22,180 bases of DNA, from positions 1 to 22,180 of the forward strand of contig UQTD01000032.1 in NCBI GenBank assembly GCA_900543845.1, given 5' to 3'. This DNA comes from an uncultured Collinsella sp. (GTDB lineage Bacteria > Actinomycetota > Coriobacteriia > Coriobacteriales > Coriobacteriaceae). Positions 1-7,749 of this stretch are shown here, piece by piece. Under the pieces are notes generated by a model. It was not told the DNA's origin. It did no database searches and saw nothing but the letters and a program-made list of their open reading frames with translations. A program made the translations under genes and the position numbers. Each line of letters starts with the position of its first letter. Positions within the stretch are counted from its first letter, which is position 1.

Positions 1-8
1 ACGCGCAT

Positions 9-49
9 AAAGAAAGCCTCCCATTTCTCATGTCCAAGAAATGGGAGGC
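9..49 (-). terminator. Intrinsic terminator (13-bp perfect hairpin)
   Basis: Positions 16-28 and 37-49 form a perfect 13-bp stem with an 8-nt loop. Read on the minus strand, the stem is followed by a T-rich tail (positions 15-9, TTTCTTT). It would end leftward transcription coming from the tRNA-Glu side, so the leftward unit has two terminators in series, this one and the one at 225-255. Confidence 0.7.
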
Positions 50-58
50 AGTTCAATT

Positions 59-99
59 GGTAACGGGCTTCTTAGATTCTGTGGTGCCCCCAGCGGGAT
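59..99 (-). repeat. Partial duplicate of the tRNA-Glu 3' end and terminator arm
   Basis: This 41-bp stretch matches 246-286 at a constant offset of 187 bp. The first 14 bases and the last 18 bases are identical and the bases between differ. The 18-base block equals the encoded CCA, the discriminator base, the 3' acceptor strand and part of the T arm of the intact tRNA-Glu. Similarity stops sharply at position 99 inside the T arm. It is a tRNA remnant or a recombination footprint, not a functional tRNA. Confidence 0.75.
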
Positions 100-224
100 G
101 TCGCGTGCGGCTGGCGCCGCCCGCCTTCGCTGCGTCGCTCCGCTCCTTGCGTGCTGCGCTGGAAAACGCTTCGCGTTTCCTCAGCTCCGCACCCTGTCGG
201 GTTCGAATCCCGGCGTTGGGGTAG

Positions 225-255
225 AAAAAAGCCCGTCACCGCGGGGGTAACGGGC
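225..255 (-). terminator. Intrinsic terminator of tRNA-Glu
   Basis: Positions 231-240 pair with 246-255 (9 of 10 positions) around a 5-nt loop. On the minus strand the stem is followed by six T residues (230-225). It lies 13 bases beyond the encoded CCA end of tRNA-Glu. Confidence 0.8.
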
Positions 256-268
256 TTCTCGTTTCAAA

Positions 269-345
269 TGGTGCCCCCAGCGGGATTCGAACCCGCGATA
301 TCCACCTTGAAAGGGTGGCGTCCTTGGCCGCTAGACGATGGGGAC
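269..345 (-). tRNA. tRNA-Glu (anticodon TTC), CCA encoded
   Basis: The minus strand folds as a standard cloverleaf. The 7-bp acceptor pairs GTCCCCA with TGGGGGC. There is a D arm, and a 5-bp anticodon stem CCACC/GGTGG with loop CTTTCAA (anticodon TTC, glutamate). The variable loop is 5 nt and the T arm has GGTTCGAATCC. The body is 74 nt (345 to 272), and the CCA end is encoded at 271-269. It charges glutamate for GAA/GAG codons. A terminator follows directly, and a truncated copy of its 3' end lies 187 bp further downstream. Confidence 0.96.
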
Positions 346-401
346 AGCGGGAAAGAGTATAGCAGACTTTTTTGCCGGCGCGTATATCGTTGGCAAACTG
401 G

Positions 402-438
402 AAAACCACCACAAAGGTGCCTGTCCCCTTTGTGGTGG
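402..438 (-). terminator. Hairpin terminator of the murT-gatD operon; REP-like loop
   Basis: Positions 406-417 and 427-438 form a perfect 12-bp stem. Read leftward it is followed by TTTT (405-402). It lies 8 bp beyond the murT-gatD stop and fits as that operon's terminator. On the minus strand the loop region reads GGGGACAGGCACC, which resembles the loops of the hairpins at 7750-7780 and 10303-10333, so it may also be a dispersed intergenic repeat. Confidence 0.7.
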
Positions 439-445
439 TGGGGTG

Positions 446-2623
446 CTAGGGGAGAAGCTTCATGGCGGCGTCGTGGGCGGCGTGCTCGTAGGTGTCGTCG
501 AGGGACTTGAGCGGCAGCAGGGCTGTGGCCTGTGCATCGCCGCGGCGCTCGAGGGCGTGCGCGATGAGCCAGTCGGCGAGCTCGGGGTTCTTGGGCAGCG
601 CCGGGCCATGCAGGTACGTGCCGATGACGCCCTTGTAGATCAGGCCCTCGAAGCCGTCGTCTCCGTTGTTGCCGGTGCCCGTGACGACGGACGTTCCAAG
701 CGGCGTGGCATCTGCGTCGAGCAGAGTACGGCCGCCGTGGTTCTCGAATCCCACAAAGGGCTCGGGTGCCAGGTCGGTCTTGACGGCGACGTTGCCGATC
801 AGGCGGTCAGAACCGCGCACGGTTTCGGCGGAAATGACACCCAGACCTTCGATGCGATTCTCGCCCATATAGTACGAACGGCCGAGCAGCTGATAACTGC
901 CGCAGATAGCAAGCAGCGAGCCGCCGTCCTCAACATAAGCCGCAACCTTGTCTTTTTGAGCGAGCAGCTCATGCGCCACGGCCAGCTGGTCGCGATCGGA
1001 GCCGCCGCCCATCATGACGATGTCGGCGTCGGCGAGATCGAGCGACTCGCCCATGCGGACCTCGTTCACGCGCACGGGAATGCCGCGCCAGGCGCAGCGG
1101 CGCTCGAGGGCGATGACGTTGCCACCGTCGCCGTAGAGGTTGAGGGCATCGGGGTACAGATAGACGATGCGCAGCGGGCGCGAGAGCTCGGTCGGCGCGA
1201 CACCGACGGGGACGGCACTGCCATCGGCGCACGTTGCAGCGTGGGCGGCAACCGTAGCCGCATCGGTGCCCTTAAGTTCGTCGAGCTCCTTGACCAGCGG
1301 CGGAAAGGCCGTGTAGTTGGCGACGGCATAGAAAGTGTCGCCAGCCTCCTCGTCTGCCACGGCGCCGATCGCCTGCTCGATATTCGAGATAATCGTGGCA
1401 TCGATGCCGGCGTACTTGAGGCGCACCTGCATGTCGTGCGCGCGCGTGCCGCCGGCAAAGGCGACAAGTCCCGTTGTGTCGGCGATGCGCTCAAAGTCGA
1501 CGTCGTAGATCCACGATACATCGTGGCCGTCGGCATCGTTGTCGTTCAGGAAAAAGGCGCAGAGCCTGCCGCCTGCCGTCTTGATGGACTGGATTTGCCG
1601 ATCGAAGCCCACGGGATTTTTGGCCAGATTGGCCTCGACGGTTCGGCCGGCGATATTCCAACGGCCCATGCGTCCGCCTGCTGGCACGTAGGCATCGAGC
1701 GTGGGCTGCAGGTGAGCTGCGTCCACGCCCAGCTCGCGCGCCGCAAAGAAGGCCGCGGCAACGTTGTAGACCATGTACAGGCCGTTATAGCGCGTGGCGA
1801 TGCGCGTGGCAGGTGCGTCGGCATCGGGTCCAAAGTTCAAGTCAAAGCCGTAGCCGTCGCAGCTGAGCTCCACGCCCGTCACGCGACGGACAAGCCCGGG
1901 GCGGGCCCAGCCGCACGAGGGACAATGGTATGCGCCAAGCTGTCCGTACTGCACATAGTCGTACTCCAACGGCGCGTTGCACTGTGAGCAAAAACGCGAG
2001 TCGCTAATGCGGTCGGATTCGGTGTCGGTGGCGCCGTCGATGCCAAAGGCGATGCTTGCATTGGGAACGCGCGCGGCGATCGCGGCACACAGCGGGTCGT
2101 CTGCGTTGTAGATGAGCGTCGTTGCCGGTGAAAGCTCCAGCGCGTGGGCGATGACGTCTTGGGTATGGTCGATCTCGCCGTAACGGTCCAGCTGGTCGCG
2201 GAACAGGTTGAGCAGCACAAAGTACGTCGGCTTGAGCTTGGGCAGAACGCGTACGGTGTAGAGCTCGTCGCACTCAAAAACGCCCACGCGCTTGCCGCTG
2301 CTGGTGTGCTTAAGGCCGCCGCGGGCCTCGAGCAGAGCACCCACCACGCCAGGCTCCATATTGTTGCCGGCGCGGTTGCATACCACGGTGGCGCCGCTGG
2401 CAGCAACTGCGTCGGCGATGAGGTTGGAGGTTGTGGTCTTGCCGTTGGTGCCGGTGATCACCACGCTGCGGTCGACTAGGCTTGCGAGGTCGCTTAGCAG
2501 CTCGGGGTCGATCTTCATGGCGATACGGCCAGGAAGCACGCCACCCTGGCGTTTGAGGACAGAGCGCAGTCCCCAGCGGGCGATATCGCTCGAGGTGCAG
2601 GCGAGAGATGAGCGGAGGTTCAT
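446..2623 (-). CDS. murT-gatD: Single-chain MurT-GatD lipid II isoglutaminyl synthase
   Basis: This enzyme amidates the D-glutamate of lipid II to D-isoglutamine, using ammonia from glutamine hydrolysis, on the cytoplasmic face of the membrane. MurT occupies about residues 1-455. It has a Mur-ligase P-loop ITGTNGKTTT (56-65), a four-cysteine zinc ribbon (C212, C215, C234, C237) typical of MurT, and a C-terminal DUF1727 region with DNDADGHDVSW (361-371); an Asp of this motif helps GatD in known complexes. An Ala-rich linker (about 455-481) leads into a class I glutaminase resembling GatD, with nucleophile C574 in AICGSYQ and H672 in TYLHGP. In staphylococci and streptococci these are two proteins, so the 725-residue fusion is notable. 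The start has AGGA about 10 nt upstream. MKIDPELL at residue 36 is a possible later start. It is the last gene of a three-gene unit, 45 bp after the previous stop. Confidence 0.93.
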   Translation of the reverse strand: MNLRSSLACTSSDIARWGLRSVLKRQGGVLPGRIAMKIDPELLSDLASLVDRSVVITGTNGKTTTSNLIADAVAASGATVVCNRAGNNMEPGVVGALLEARGGLKHTSSGKRVGVFECDELYTVRVLPKLKPTYFVLLNLFRDQLDRYGEIDHTQDVIAHALELSPATTLIYNADDPLCAAIAARVPNASIAFGIDGATDTESDRISDSRFCSQCNAPLEYDYVQYGQLGAYHCPSCGWARPGLVRRVTGVELSCDGYGFDLNFGPDADAPATRIATRYNGLYMVYNVAAAFFAARELGVDAAHLQPTLDAYVPAGGRMGRWNIAGRTVEANLAKNPVGFDRQIQSIKTAGGRLCAFFLNDNDADGHDVSWIYDVDFERIADTTGLVAFAGGTRAHDMQVRLKYAGIDATIISNIEQAIGAVADEEAGDTFYAVANYTAFPPLVKELDELKGTDAATVAAHAATCADGSAVPVGVAPTELSRPLRIVYLYPDALNLYGDGGNVIALERRCAWRGIPVRVNEVRMGESLDLADADIVMMGGGSDRDQLAVAHELLAQKDKVAAYVEDGGSLLAICGSYQLLGRSYYMGENRIEGLGVISAETVRGSDRLIGNVAVKTDLAPEPFVGFENHGGRTLLDADATPLGTSVVTGTGNNGDDGFEGLIYKGVIGTYLHGPALPKNPELADWLIAHALERRGDAQATALLPLKSLDDTYEHAAHDAAMKLLP

Positions 2624-2668
2624 GAAGCCGTTCCTAACATAGATGACATGGTCGGGGCGATCGCGTCG

Positions 2669-3712
2669 CTAAAAGCCGTAGCGGCGCGCAAATTCCTGGG
2701 CGAGCTGCGATACATCTTCGCAGGCGTTGGCCCAGGGGGCAAAGTCGGGGGTGTCCGAGATAATGCCGTCGGCTTCCCAAACCGCCTGGTGCGAGAGGTC
2801 CCAGGGGTCGCGCGGCTCGGGTCGGCAGGGAAGATACGGCGTCTGGTACATGGGGTTCAGCAAGAAGAACGCGCCGCCCTCGCAACGGTTAGCGAACTCG
2901 CGCAGCGCGCGCGTCGCCGGGCGCATCTTGTTTGTTTTGAACAGCAGAATCGTGCGGGCGAGCAGGTACCAGGGGGAGTTCTCGAGTGCGTCTGCCCCCA
3001 TCTGTTCCTCGAGCTGATGTGCCAGGGCAAAAAAACCGTCCTGGTCTTCCAAGCGGGCGAGGGCAAGCAACACGGTGCCGGCGGCCCGGGTGGGATAGCC
3101 CTCCGCCTTAAGAACACGGCGAGAGTAGTTGGCGGCGGCGCGGTAACGAGCACTTGCCATGCACAGCTGCGAGATGGCCTCGAGCGTGTGAAGCCAGCCA
3201 ATAAGGGCCGGCTCGCTCAAGGTAAGGTCTGCTGCGGTGACACCGTCGGCCAAAACATTATTGGCCCAGTAGTGCGGGGCCTCCATATCAAACCCGGGCA
3301 CGCTCTGTTGCAGGTAGTCGGCCGTACTCGTCTCGAGCTTCATCAAGTCGCCCAGGCAGGCGTCGACGGGCGTGTCCGCCAGGATGATGGCGAGCAACTG
3401 AGCATCGAGGACATGCGCATCGACGCGAACAATCTTGAGCAGCTCATCGCGCATGTCGTCGAACAAGCGGTTGCGCGTCTGCTCAAACTCCTCGTCGCTG
3501 CCCATGTCCTCGATGCGGCGAAGCTCGTCGAGCAGGTGATGATGAACGCCGGCATAGGACAGCAGCGCCTGGGCATGCTCGGTCTGCGCATACTTTTGAG
3601 GGTTTGCGCTGATGTCGTTATGGACAAGCTCGCGTGCTGCATCGGTGAGTTCGGGGTGTGATGCCAGATAGGTGCGCTCCAGATAGGCGGGGATGTAGAC
3701 GCTCGGATCCAT
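2669..3712 (-). CDS. Helical-repeat (TPR-like) protein, second of an adjacent pair
   Basis: This is a 347-residue cytoplasmic protein with no signal peptide or membrane segment. It is almost wholly helical, and its middle part (about 165-265) has the Ala/Leu/Tyr spacing of TPR-type helix pairs, for example around SARYRAAANYSRRVLKAEG and the following helices. I do not recognise a catalytic motif. It resembles its upstream neighbour in order and spacing: a WL helix, a helix ending in LALARLE, a segment with ALREFANRCE, and a final PDFAPWA block. This suggests an old duplication. Its ATG overlaps the upstream stop in TAATG, which implies translational coupling, and AGGAGA precedes it. TPR folds usually mediate protein contacts. 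The link to cell-wall amidation rests on operon position only. Confidence 0.8.
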   Translation of the reverse strand: MDPSVYIPAYLERTYLASHPELTDAARELVHNDISANPQKYAQTEHAQALLSYAGVHHHLLDELRRIEDMGSDEEFEQTRNRLFDDMRDELLKIVRVDAHVLDAQLLAIILADTPVDACLGDLMKLETSTADYLQQSVPGFDMEAPHYWANNVLADGVTAADLTLSEPALIGWLHTLEAISQLCMASARYRAAANYSRRVLKAEGYPTRAAGTVLLALARLEDQDGFFALAHQLEEQMGADALENSPWYLLARTILLFKTNKMRPATRALREFANRCEGGAFFLLNPMYQTPYLPCRPEPRDPWDLSHQAVWEADGIISDTPDFAPWANACEDVSQLAQEFARRYGF

Positions 3713-4788
3713 TAGAGGTCTCCTCCCTTAAACGGCAATCCCTGCTCGGCTGCGCGTAGGATGCGCTCGTCGATTTGGGAGCGCACGATGTCGTTGGTGG
3801 CGACCCAGGCGGCAAAGCTGGCGTTGTCGGGCGCGCCTAGGCCCTCCTGCAGCACCGGCGTCGCCTCGGACAGGGCAAGGACGAGCTCATCGGTGGAGCC
3901 CGGACCTACGTTGACGCGAGCATAGACGCCATCGGGAAACTCGGTTTGGAAGTAGAGCGCCTCGGCTGCGTGCGGGCACGAGCGTGCGAGGATGCGCAAG
4001 TAGTGCTCGGCGCCTTCGTAGTCCAGCTCGCGCCAGGCTGCGCTCATCAGTGCGATGAGCGTCCACGGGTCCAAGTCGCGCTCTGCATCCTTGGGACGGC
4101 GGCGCAGCGGCGTGTTGGCAAGATAGGGCACGGAGTGGGCGGAGCGAAAACGCTTAAGCTCCTCGGCAGGGTATTCGAGCTTTGCCATGGCAAGCATCGC
4201 GGTATGGCGGACGCCAGCGGGGTCGTTGGGCGCAAAGTCCAGGCTGCGATTCGCGGCATCCAGCGACATGCGGTAGCGGCCGCTAATGAGCGCGCGCGAT
4301 GCCAAGGCGGCAAGCCAGCGCAGGTAGGGACGGCGGGTCAGGTCGCCTGCGGCCTCACGCTCGTAGAGGTCCTGTGCCGAGGCAATCTTGAGCGCCAGGT
4401 CGTGCTCCACCTCGTCGCACTTGGACACCAGATACTGTACGTATTCCTCGTTGGATTCGGCGGTGAGCGCCGTCAGCATGCGCTGGGCATCCCAGTTGGC
4501 CGGATCGAGCGCGGCTGCCTCGCGGAGCATGTTCTCGGCTGCGGCTTCTTCTTGCTCTGCCTGGGCGTCGTCAGGGATAAAGGGAATGCGGTAGTCGACA
4601 GCCTCGACCACCTTGGCAATGAGGTGCCCGGCGCGGTCGCGGTCGTGCACGATGAGCGGCGCGGGGTTGCGGGTGAATTGTTCCATCAGACGCTCGACGG
4701 CGGGGCCGTCGGTGAGTGGAATATTGTCGCGGCGCAAGGCCTCAAGAACGAGGCGATGGCAATCCTCTTGAATGGGGTCGAATGCCAT
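3712..4788 (-). CDS. Helical-repeat (TPR-like) protein, first of an adjacent pair
   Basis: This is a 358-residue helical protein of unknown function. I chose the ATG at 4788 (MAFDPIQED) because AAAGGAGG lies just upstream; an in-frame ATG ten codons earlier lacks such a site. An acidic stretch around residues 75-90 is followed by helix pairs with TPR-like character (DPANWDAQRMLTAL near 100; SGRYRMSLDAANRSLDFAPND near 180; ELDYEGAEHYLRILARSCP near 265). It has no signal peptide, membrane segment or recognisable active site. It parallels the next gene segment by segment. As first gene of the minus-strand unit it has a 5' region from about 4789 with a possible TATATA -10 element (4832-4827) but no clear -35. 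Confidence 0.8.
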   Translation of the reverse strand: MAFDPIQEDCHRLVLEALRRDNIPLTDGPAVERLMEQFTRNPAPLIVHDRDRAGHLIAKVVEAVDYRIPFIPDDAQAEQEEAAAENMLREAAALDPANWDAQRMLTALTAESNEEYVQYLVSKCDEVEHDLALKIASAQDLYEREAAGDLTRRPYLRWLAALASRALISGRYRMSLDAANRSLDFAPNDPAGVRHTAMLAMAKLEYPAEELKRFRSAHSVPYLANTPLRRRPKDAERDLDPWTLIALMSAAWRELDYEGAEHYLRILARSCPHAAEALYFQTEFPDGVYARVNVGPGSTDELVLALSEATPVLQEGLGAPDNASFAAWVATNDIVRSQIDERILRAAEQGLPFKGGDL

Positions 4789-4826
4789 GGGGCCTCCTTT
4801 GCTGCGGTTAGGGTTCAAATCATCTC

Positions 4827-4832
4827 TATATA
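4827..4832 (-). promoter_or_regulatory. Possible -10 element for the helical-repeat/murT-gatD operon
   Basis: TATATA reads on the minus strand about 40 bases upstream of the operon's first ATG. I see no convincing -35 at 16-18 bp, so this is a weak call. The rest of 4833-5223 holds no credible gene: its short open frames lack ribosome sites and coding character. Confidence 0.3.
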
Positions 4833-4953
4833 AGGTTCTAGTTTACCCGCATGTGGCACACCGGGGGTGTCGCACTTGGACTTGCACCTTTGCACCACGA
4901 AGACGGATGTCGCACAAATGTCGGCACCTTGGACGACCGAGTGGTATCACAGT

Positions 4954-4976
4954 GCCGTAAACGGTCGATTTTTGGC
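4954..4976 (+). repeat. Intergenic repeat sharing GCCGTAAACGG and CGGTCGATT
   Basis: The stretch holds GCCGTAAACGG followed directly by TCGATTTTTGGC. The same words occur in circularly permuted order on the minus strand at 12432-12408. Both copies lie in non-coding DNA, so this looks like a dispersed short repeat or a shared regulatory site. Confidence 0.5.
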
Positions 4977-5223
4977 GGCGAACGGGGCACATTTTGGAGG
5001 GGCACAGTCCTGCCCGGGATATGTGGTCAACCCTGATAAAACGTTTGCCCAGCTTGGGAGTATGAATGCCCCACAAGGGTCTTTAGGGATAGAAAAAACG
5101 TTTCACCATTATCGGCTTTAGGTGAATAACTGACCAACCAGAACGGTAAGATAATGTTTGTCTGAGCGTTGAGACGTTTGGACATCGCGCATTGTCGTCG
5201 CCGGCAACGCGCAAACCGGTCCT

Positions 5224-5250
5224 AACGGAGCCAATTGGGTGCTCCGTTAT
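5224..5250 (+). promoter_or_regulatory. Stem-loop in the leader of the iron alcohol dehydrogenase
   Basis: TAACGGAGC (5224-5232) pairs perfectly with GCTCCGTTA (5242-5250) across a 9-nt loop, 39 bp upstream of the start codon. No T-run follows, so it is not a standard terminator. It could be an operator or an mRNA-stabilising leader hairpin. A possible upstream -10 is TAATGT at 5152-5157, without a good -35. Confidence 0.45.
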
Positions 5251-5289
5251 ATACGCAAGTCTAAGAGGGGCTTGTTTAGGAGGCACAGT

Positions 5290-6513
5290 ATGGGACGTTT
5301 TACCAATCCTCGCGATCTGTACTTTGGTGAGGGCGCTCGCCACGAGGTGAAGAACCTCAAGGGCAAGAAGGCCATCATCGTTTCTGGCGGCAGCTCTATG
5401 CGCCGCGGCGGGTTCCTGCAGGACGTTGAGGCCGACCTTAAGGAAGGCGGTTTCGAGGTCAAGCTGTTCGAGGGCGTCGAGTCCGACCCGTCCATCGAGA
5501 CGGTCATGAAGGGCGCCGAGGCCATGCGCGAGTTCGAGCCCGACTGGATTATCGCCATCGGCGGCGGCTCGCCCATCGATGCCGCTAAGGCCATGTGGGT
5601 CTTCTACGAGTATCCCGAGGAGTCCTTCGATAACATCATCCAGCCGTTCAGCTTCCCCGAGCTGCGTCAGAAGGCTCACTTCTGCGCCATCTCCTCTACC
5701 TCCGGCACCGCTACCGAGGTCACTGCCTTCTCCGTCATCACCGACTACGCCAAGGGCATCAAGTACCCGCTGGCCGACTTCAACATCACCCCTGATGTCG
5801 CCATCGTCGACCCCGAGCTCACCTACACCATGCCCGCCAAGCTGTGCGCTCATACCGGCATGGACGCTCTGACCCACTGCATGGAGGCCTACGTTTCCAC
5901 CTGCGCCTCTATGTTCACCGATGCCAACGCCCTGCACGGCATCCGCGAGATCGTCGAGTGGCTGCCCAAGTCCTATGCTGGCGACCATGAGGCCCGTCAG
6001 CACATGCACGAGGCTCAGTGCATCGCCGGTATCGCCTTCTCCTCGGGCCTGCTGGGCATCGTTCACTCCATGGCTCACAAGACCGGTGCTGCCTTCGAGA
6101 ACGGTCACATCATCCACGGTGCTGCTAATGCCATGTACCTGGGCAAGGTCATCCAGTGGAACTCCAAGGACCCGCGTGCTGCCGAGCGTTACGCTTACGT
6201 GGCCAAGGAGATCCTGCACCTTCCCGGCGAGACCAACGAGGAGCTCATCGCCGCGCTCGTCCAGAAGATTCGCGACCTCAACGACCAGCTCAACATTCCG
6301 CAGTCCATCAAGGATTACGCGAATGGTGGCGTGAAGGTCGACGCCGAGAACCCGCAGATGGTTTCCGAGGAGGAGTTCCTCGCCAAGCTGCCCGAGATCG
6401 CCGCGAACGCTGAGCAGGACGCCTGCACGCCCGAGAACCCGCGTGAGACCAAGGCTGCCGACTTCGAGAAGATTCTCAAGGCCTGCTACTACGACACCGA
6501 CATCGATTTCTAA
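5290..6513 (+). CDS. Iron-dependent alcohol dehydrogenase (butanol dehydrogenase-like)
   Basis: This 407-residue group III (iron-containing) alcohol dehydrogenase should reduce short-chain aldehydes to alcohols with NAD(P)H in the cytoplasm. The dinucleotide site includes IAIGGGSPIDAAK (88-100). SSTSGTATEVTAF (135-147) is typical of the family. The likely metal ligands are D192 and H196 in GMDALTHCMEA, and H259 and H273 in VHSMAH and NGHIIHG. The ATG at 5290 is preceded by TTAGGAGG at ideal spacing; an in-frame upstream ATG at 5239 is rejected because it falls in the leader hairpin and lacks a ribosome site. Codons are strongly biased to C/G endings, which suggests high expression. A strong terminator follows. 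The natural aldehyde (acetaldehyde, butyraldehyde or lactaldehyde) cannot be read from sequence. Confidence 0.93.
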   Translation: MGRFTNPRDLYFGEGARHEVKNLKGKKAIIVSGGSSMRRGGFLQDVEADLKEGGFEVKLFEGVESDPSIETVMKGAEAMREFEPDWIIAIGGGSPIDAAKAMWVFYEYPEESFDNIIQPFSFPELRQKAHFCAISSTSGTATEVTAFSVITDYAKGIKYPLADFNITPDVAIVDPELTYTMPAKLCAHTGMDALTHCMEAYVSTCASMFTDANALHGIREIVEWLPKSYAGDHEARQHMHEAQCIAGIAFSSGLLGIVHSMAHKTGAAFENGHIIHGAANAMYLGKVIQWNSKDPRAAERYAYVAKEILHLPGETNEELIAALVQKIRDLNDQLNIPQSIKDYANGGVKVDAENPQMVSEEEFLAKLPEIAANAEQDACTPENPRETKAADFEKILKACYYDTDIDF

Positions 6514-6535
6514 TCGACTCTTGTTATCGTAACGA

Positions 6536-6580
6536 GGGGCTCCGCACGTATCCGTACGGAGCCCCTTTCTTTTTTCTTTT
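6536..6580 (+). terminator. Intrinsic terminator after the iron alcohol dehydrogenase
   Basis: GGGGCTCCG (6536-6544) pairs with CGGAGCCCC (6557-6565), with further inner pairing, followed by TTTCTTTTTTCTTTT. The tail ends only 16 bases before the gldA start, so gldA must use a promoter inside this region or depend on read-through. Confidence 0.9.
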
Positions 6581-6596
6581 AGAGAATGGGATAGTT

Positions 6597-7697
6597 ATGG
6601 CTGCAATTTTCAATAGCCCCAGCAAGTACATCCAGGGTCCGGACGAGCTCGCCAAGCTTGGCTCCTATGTCGAGCCGCTCGGCGCTAAGGCCCTCGTTAT
6701 TGTGACGCCTTCGGGCAAGAAGCGCGTCGGTGCCAAGATCGAGGGCGGCTTTGCCGAGGCTAAGGCCGAGCTGCTGTTTGAGGACTTTAATGGCGAGTGC
6801 TCCAAGGGCGAGGTCGACCGTTTGGTGGCGCTCGCGCGCGACAACGGTTGCGACATCATCGTCGGCGTCGGTGGCGGCAAGATCCTCGACACCGCGAAGG
6901 CCGTTGCCTATTACCTGGAATCCCCGGTTATCATTTGCCCCACCATTGCTTCGACCGACGCCCCGTGCTCGGCGCTTTCGGTGCTTTATACCGATGACGG
7001 CCAGTTCGACAAGTACCTCTTCCTTAAGGCAAACCCCAACATTGTCCTGATGGATACGACGGTTATCGCGGCGAGCCCGGTGCGCCTGACGGTTTCCGGT
7101 ATGGGCGATGCGCTCGCAACCTACTTTGAGGCCCAGGCGACGCATGATGCCGACGGTGGTACTTGTGCCGGCGGCAAAGGCGGAATGGCCGGCCTGGCGC
7201 TCGCCAAGCTCTGCTACGAGACGCTTATGGCCGATGGCGTCAAGGCCAAGGTTGCGCTGGAGAAGGGTGCGCTCACGCCTGCCGTCGAGCACATCATTGA
7301 GGCCAACACGCTGCTTTCGGGCATTGGCTTTGAGAGCTCGGGCCTTGCTGCTGCTCATGCCATCCACAATGGCCTGACGATGCTGCCCGAGTGCCACAGC
7401 ATGTATCACGGCGAGAAGGTCGCCTTTGGCACTATCGTCCAGCTGGTACTCGAGGATGCCCCGACCGAAAAGCTCGAGGAAGTCTTGGGCTTCTGCATTG
7501 AGCTGGGCCTGCCGGTCACGATGAAGGAGCTGGGCGTTGCCGAGGTTACGCGCGAGAAGGCCATGATTGTTGCCGAGGCCGCGTGCGCGCCCGAGGACAC
7601 CATGTGCAACATGCCGTTTGAGGTGACGCCCGAAATGGTCGCAAACGCCATCCTGGGTGCCGACGCGCTGGGCCACTACTATCTCATGGATGAGTAA
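6597..7697 (+). CDS. gldA: Glycerol dehydrogenase
   Basis: This is a 366-residue NAD-dependent, zinc-containing glycerol dehydrogenase that interconverts glycerol and dihydroxyacetone. The length is normal for GldA. VGVGGGKILDTAKAVAYY (90-107) binds NAD. ICPTIASTDAPCSALSV (113-129) is the family signature. The zinc ligands fall at exactly the positions of the Bacillus enzyme: D171 (GMGDALATYFEA), H254 (GLAAAHAIHNG) and H271 (MYHGEKVAFG). The ribosome site is weak (GAGAATGGG) and the start lies 16 bases after the preceding terminator's T-rich tail, so expression may be lower than its neighbours or depend on read-through. A related gene follows about 110 bp downstream. The substrate could also be another vicinal diol such as 1,2-propanediol. 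Confidence 0.94.
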   Translation: MAAIFNSPSKYIQGPDELAKLGSYVEPLGAKALVIVTPSGKKRVGAKIEGGFAEAKAELLFEDFNGECSKGEVDRLVALARDNGCDIIVGVGGGKILDTAKAVAYYLESPVIICPTIASTDAPCSALSVLYTDDGQFDKYLFLKANPNIVLMDTTVIAASPVRLTVSGMGDALATYFEAQATHDADGGTCAGGKGGMAGLALAKLCYETLMADGVKAKVALEKGALTPAVEHIIEANTLLSGIGFESSGLAAAHAIHNGLTMLPECHSMYHGEKVAFGTIVQLVLEDAPTEKLEEVLGFCIELGLPVTMKELGVAEVTREKAMIVAEAACAPEDTMCNMPFEVTPEMVANAILGADALGHYYLMDE

Positions 7698-7711
7698 ATC
7701 AAGCTAAGGAA

Positions 7712-7745
7712 GGGGCAAAGCCAGCAGATGGCTTTGTCCCTTTTT
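7712..7745 (+). terminator. Intrinsic terminator of gldA
   Basis: Positions 7712-7723 pair with 7729-7740 over 12 bp, including one G-T wobble, around a 5-nt loop. TTTTT follows at 7741-7745. Confidence 0.88.
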
Positions 7746-7749
7746 GCTA

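Noticed and set aside
88..220. A plus-strand tRNA with a long insert (CCCCAGC pairing with GTTGGGG, T arm at 202-216)
   Set aside because: The acceptor and T arm can be drawn, but there is no acceptable D arm or anticodon arm, and U8 is missing.
151..510. Short protein containing VPPAGFEPA
   Set aside because: This peptide is the translation of a tRNA T arm and acceptor, a common false gene next to tRNAs.
338..1987. Long plus-strand open frame of 549 codons
   Set aside because: It is antisense to the clearly conserved murT-gatD, has no ribosome site, and is low-complexity Val/Gly/Arg sequence typical of a high-GC shadow frame.
4833..5223. Small genes in the gap before the iron alcohol dehydrogenase
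   Set aside because: The frames of 60-85 codons have no ribosome site, no coding bias and no recognisable protein features.
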